The notes under the pieces were generated by a model. It was not told the origin of the DNA. It saw only the letters and a program-made list of their open reading frames with translations, and searched no databases. The translations under genes and the position numbers were made by a program. This document shows positions 22,191 through 24,360 of a stretch of DNA of 24,360 nucleotides, piece after piece; within the stretch, counting starts at the first letter, position 1; the number at the start of each line of letters is the position of its first letter. The stretch lies in NCBI GenBank assembly GCA_964636685.1, contig CAZWUK010000032.1, forward strand, positions 1 to 24,360, read 5' to 3'. This DNA is from CAZWUK01 sp964636685 (GTDB taxonomy: Bacteria; Bacillota; Clostridia; Christensenellales; CAG-138).

Positions 22191-23354
22191 TCAGACCTCG
22201 CTTTCTTTTGCGGGCGCATCGCCGTCTAAATCCTGCGTCTCCGTATCCAACGGTTCCGCGTTTACGTTGCCGCTATCAAGCTTCCGCTTTCGGGAGAGCA
22301 TTTCACGAATCAGCAGTGCAAAGGCGGACAGGTAAATGATGACGGCGATGATGATATCGATGTTTTCTTTGACAAACTCCGGCTGCATCGCCTCACCACC
22401 CACCTGAATGTAGGAAACAAACAGGGCAGAAAAGATCGTGCCAACGGGGTTGGAGGAAGCCAGCAGCGCCACGGGAATACCGTTAAAGCCTGCCGTCAAC
22501 AACGTTTTGACCAACGTATATTGACCGGTGCCGGCAAGATAATACAACCCGCCGCCGATGCCGGAGAGCGCGCCGGCAATTACCATCGAGAGGATGATGT
22601 TGCGCTTTGCGTTGATACCGGCATAGAGACTGGCGCTACGGTTGTAGCCGCAGGCTTTGAGCTCATAGCCAAACGTGGTCTTGCTGAGAACGATCCACAT
22701 GATCACCGCAATGAGAATGGCAATAAAGATGCTGATGTTCATGTAGCTGGAGTTTAGTAGCTTGTCCAATCCAAGCTTGGGGATCAGTGCGGCCGGGTTG
22801 GCATCGCGCAACGCGGCGGTGCGGTCGACCTGCGACGCACCCCAGAATTTTGCCAGCATCATGGGCATGTTGGAAATGGTGAGATTGGTGGCAAACAAGG
22901 CGATCCAGTTGAACATGATGGAGGTGATCACCTCGTTGACATTGAAGAACGCCTTGAAAAATCCGGGGAAAAAGCCCCACATTGCACCCGCCAGCATGGC
23001 AACGATCAGGCATACATACCAGGGCTGCTGGAACTGGATCGCAAAAATCAGCGCCAATCCCGCACCCACGGTGTATTGACCGCTTGCACCGATGTTGAAC
23101 AGTCCCGTTTTGAATGCGAAACCCACAGACAGACCGGTCATAATGAGCGGAGCAGCCTGATAGAGCACTTTTGCAAGCTTGTCGGTCGAGCTGAATCCCG
23201 CGCCGATGATCTTGCCAAAGCCATAGAACGCGTACTGCGCGTTCAGGCACAACAGAAGGATCAGACCAAACAGCAGACCGGCGCCAATGGAGATCAGCGA
23301 GCCGTAGAGGCTGATGGCCGCAGGGCTTTCAAACATGGATTTTAATTTACGCAT
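22191..23354 (-). CDS. nucleoside ABC transporter permease 1 (BMP family)
   Basis: The 387-residue inner-membrane protein belongs to the BPD_transp_2 permease class used with BMP-type lipoproteins for nucleoside uptake (YufP/NupB-like). It has about eight to ten hydrophobic segments, FKTGLFNIGASGQYTVGA, GFFKAFFNVNEVITSIMFNW, LKACGYNRSASLYAGINAKR and IAGALSGIGGGLYYLAGTG, and a charged C-terminal tail with many Asp and Glu. The start at 23354 (MRKLKSMFESPAA) is chosen because the gene overlaps the ATPase stop by 8 bases; a longer frame to 23501 lies inside the ATPase gene. Substrate assignment to nucleosides is from family and the nearby tdk. Confidence 0.92.
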   Translation of the reverse strand: MRKLKSMFESPAAISLYGSLISIGAGLLFGLILLLCLNAQYAFYGFGKIIGAGFSSTDKLAKVLYQAAPLIMTGLSVGFAFKTGLFNIGASGQYTVGAGLALIFAIQFQQPWYVCLIVAMLAGAMWGFFPGFFKAFFNVNEVITSIMFNWIALFATNLTISNMPMMLAKFWGASQVDRTAALRDANPAALIPKLGLDKLLNSSYMNISIFIAILIAVIMWIVLSKTTFGYELKACGYNRSASLYAGINAKRNIILSMVIAGALSGIGGGLYYLAGTGQYTLVKTLLTAGFNGIPVALLASSNPVGTIFSALFVSYIQVGGEAMQPEFVKENIDIIIAVIIYLSAFALLIREMLSRKRKLDSGNVNAEPLDTETQDLDGDAPAKESEV

Positions 23355-24360
23355 TTTCAGCAGCCTCGCTTTCGGTCGTTTTCGGTGTTTGCCGTTTTGC
23401 GCCCGCCATGTAAAGACCGAGCTCCTCGACGGTTGTTTGCTTGGGATCAAATTCGCCAACGATCTCACCCTCGTACATGACCAGTATCCGGTCGGATACA
23501 TCCATGACCTCGTCCAGCTCCAGAGAGATCAAAAGGACGGCTTTGCCTTCGTCACGCTGCGCAACGAGCTTTTTGTGGATGTATTCAATCGCGCCGACAT
23601 CCAGACCGCGCGTCGGCTGAACCGCGACCAGAAGCTCGGGATCTTTATCAATTTCACGCGCGATGATCGCCTTTTGCTGGTTGCCGCCGGACATGCTGCG
23701 CGCCGGGGTCGCAGGACCCTGACCGCTGCGAATATCATATTGCTCGATCAATCGATCGGCATATTGGCGAACAGCATCCTCTTTGATAAATCCGACTTTC
23801 TCAAATTCGGGCTGCCAGTAGCGTTGCAGCACGAGGTTTTCTTCCAGAGAATAGTCGAGTACCAGACCGTATTTGTGACGATCCTCCGGGATGTGACTCA
23901 TACCGAGCTTGCTCCGTTCGCGGATGGAAGCTTTGGCGATGTCGTGCCCTTTGAGCGTGAGCGTGCCGCTGCTCATCTTGTCAAGACCTGTGAGTGCAGA
24001 AACAAACTCGGTCTGTCCGTTGCCTTCGATACCCGCAAGGCAGACGATCTCGCCGCCGCGAACGTCAAAGGACACATCCTTGACCGCGTTGTTTTTGTGG
24101 GCTTTGGAGGGAACGGTGACGTTTTTGACGGAAAGAACGGTTTTTCCCGGTTTACATTCGGATTTTTCCACAGAAAAACTCACGTTTCGGCCGACCATCA
24201 TGCGGGAAAGCTCCTGCTTGGTGGTGTTTTTGATGTCTACCGTCCCGATGCACTTGCCCTTACGCAAAACAGTGCAGCGGTCGGCGACTGCCATGATCTC
24301 ATTGAGCTTGTGGGTAATAAAGAGAATGGACTTGCCCTCTTTGGTAAAACCGCGCATGAT
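23347..24360 (-). CDS. nucleoside ABC transporter ATP-binding protein, N-terminal part outside window
   Basis: This is the C-terminal two thirds of a double-domain ATPase of the BMP/ribose type (YufO/NupA-like), energising nucleoside import. The window starts in the first domain after its Walker B, at the H-loop (LFITHKLNEI), followed by the domain linker. The second domain has a degenerate P-loop GIEGNGQTEFV, MSHIPEDRHKYGLV, signature SMSGGNQQKAIIAREI, and a degenerate Walker B (LLVAVQPTRGLDVGA), typical of this family. The C-terminal tail is polar. The first Walker A and signature lie beyond the right edge, as does the expected lipoprotein gene. It overlaps the first permease gene. Confidence 0.94.
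   Translation of the reverse strand: MMRGFTKEGKSILFITHKLNEIMAVADRCTVLRKGKCIGTVDIKNTTKQELSRMMVGRNVSFSVEKSECKPGKTVLSVKNVTVPSKAHKNNAVKDVSFDVRGGEIVCLAGIEGNGQTEFVSALTGLDKMSSGTLTLKGHDIAKASIRERSKLGMSHIPEDRHKYGLVLDYSLEENLVLQRYWQPEFEKVGFIKEDAVRQYADRLIEQYDIRSGQGPATPARSMSGGNQQKAIIAREIDKDPELLVAVQPTRGLDVGAIEYIHKKLVAQRDEGKAVLLISLELDEVMDVSDRILVMYEGEIVGEFDPKQTTVEELGLYMAGAKRQTPKTTESEAAENA

Noticed and set aside
1..24360. CRISPR arrays, tRNA or rRNA genes, prophage or known defence systems
   Set aside because: Reading both strands showed no regularly spaced repeats, no tRNA-like cloverleaf, and no integrase, terminase, nuclease-toxin or restriction gene.

Overview
The window looks like chromosomal DNA from a spore-forming member of the Clostridia (Bacillota). 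The evidence is: a rpsB-tsf-pyrH-frr-uppS-cdsA-dxr-rseP-ispG-polC gene order typical of that group; the Gram-positive type DNA polymerase PolC; an RNase Y gene; the spore genes spoVAC-spoVAD-spoVAE; and strong AGGAGG-type ribosome binding sites throughout. Base composition is moderately GC-rich by eye (not computed), so it does not look like a low-GC Clostridium. Two runs of N (228-237 and 21965-22064) suggest a draft or metagenome-assembled contig. No species is claimed.

Region 1 (1-11806, all plus strand) is a compact housekeeping block: ribosomal protein S2 (5' end missing), EF-Ts, UMP kinase, ribosome recycling factor, a small PASTA-like protein, undecaprenyl diphosphate synthase, CDP-diglyceride synthase, DXP reductoisomerase, site-2 protease RseP, IspG and PolC. 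It joins translation, isoprenoid (MEP) precursor synthesis, lipid carrier and phospholipid synthesis, and replication. Several genes overlap by a few bases. Region 2 (11807-14516) holds a near-consensus sigma-A promoter, a structured leader ending in an intrinsic terminator, RNase Y and a zinc dipeptidase.

Region 3 (14517-15410) is a loose stretch with two small unrecognised genes and two inverted repeats. Region 4 (15411-16423, minus strand) is rplM-rpsI with its own consensus promoter and terminator. Region 5 (about 16458-18628, plus strand) is a sporulation operon: a candidate forespore-type promoter, two very small genes, then spoVAC, spoVAD and spoVAE, whose products move dipicolinic acid into and out of the spore.

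Region 6 (18681-20265, minus strand) is a two-gene SsuBC/TauBC-like ABC importer without a nearby binding protein. Region 7 (20417-20774) has a cysteine-rich small membrane protein followed by a 162-bp MITE-like element sitting exactly between two convergent stop codons. Region 8 (20772-24360, minus strand) is a nucleoside theme: a BMP-type nucleoside ABC transporter (ATPase cut by the window edge, two permeases, the second broken by the 100-N gap), thymidine kinase and a nucleoside deoxyribosyltransferase-like protein.

I did not find a CRISPR array, rRNA, tRNA, phage or obvious defence system. The points most worth following are the MITE-like element, the two small genes ahead of spoVAC, the structured leader ahead of rny, and the recurrent hairpins wedged directly in front of downstream ribosome binding sites.
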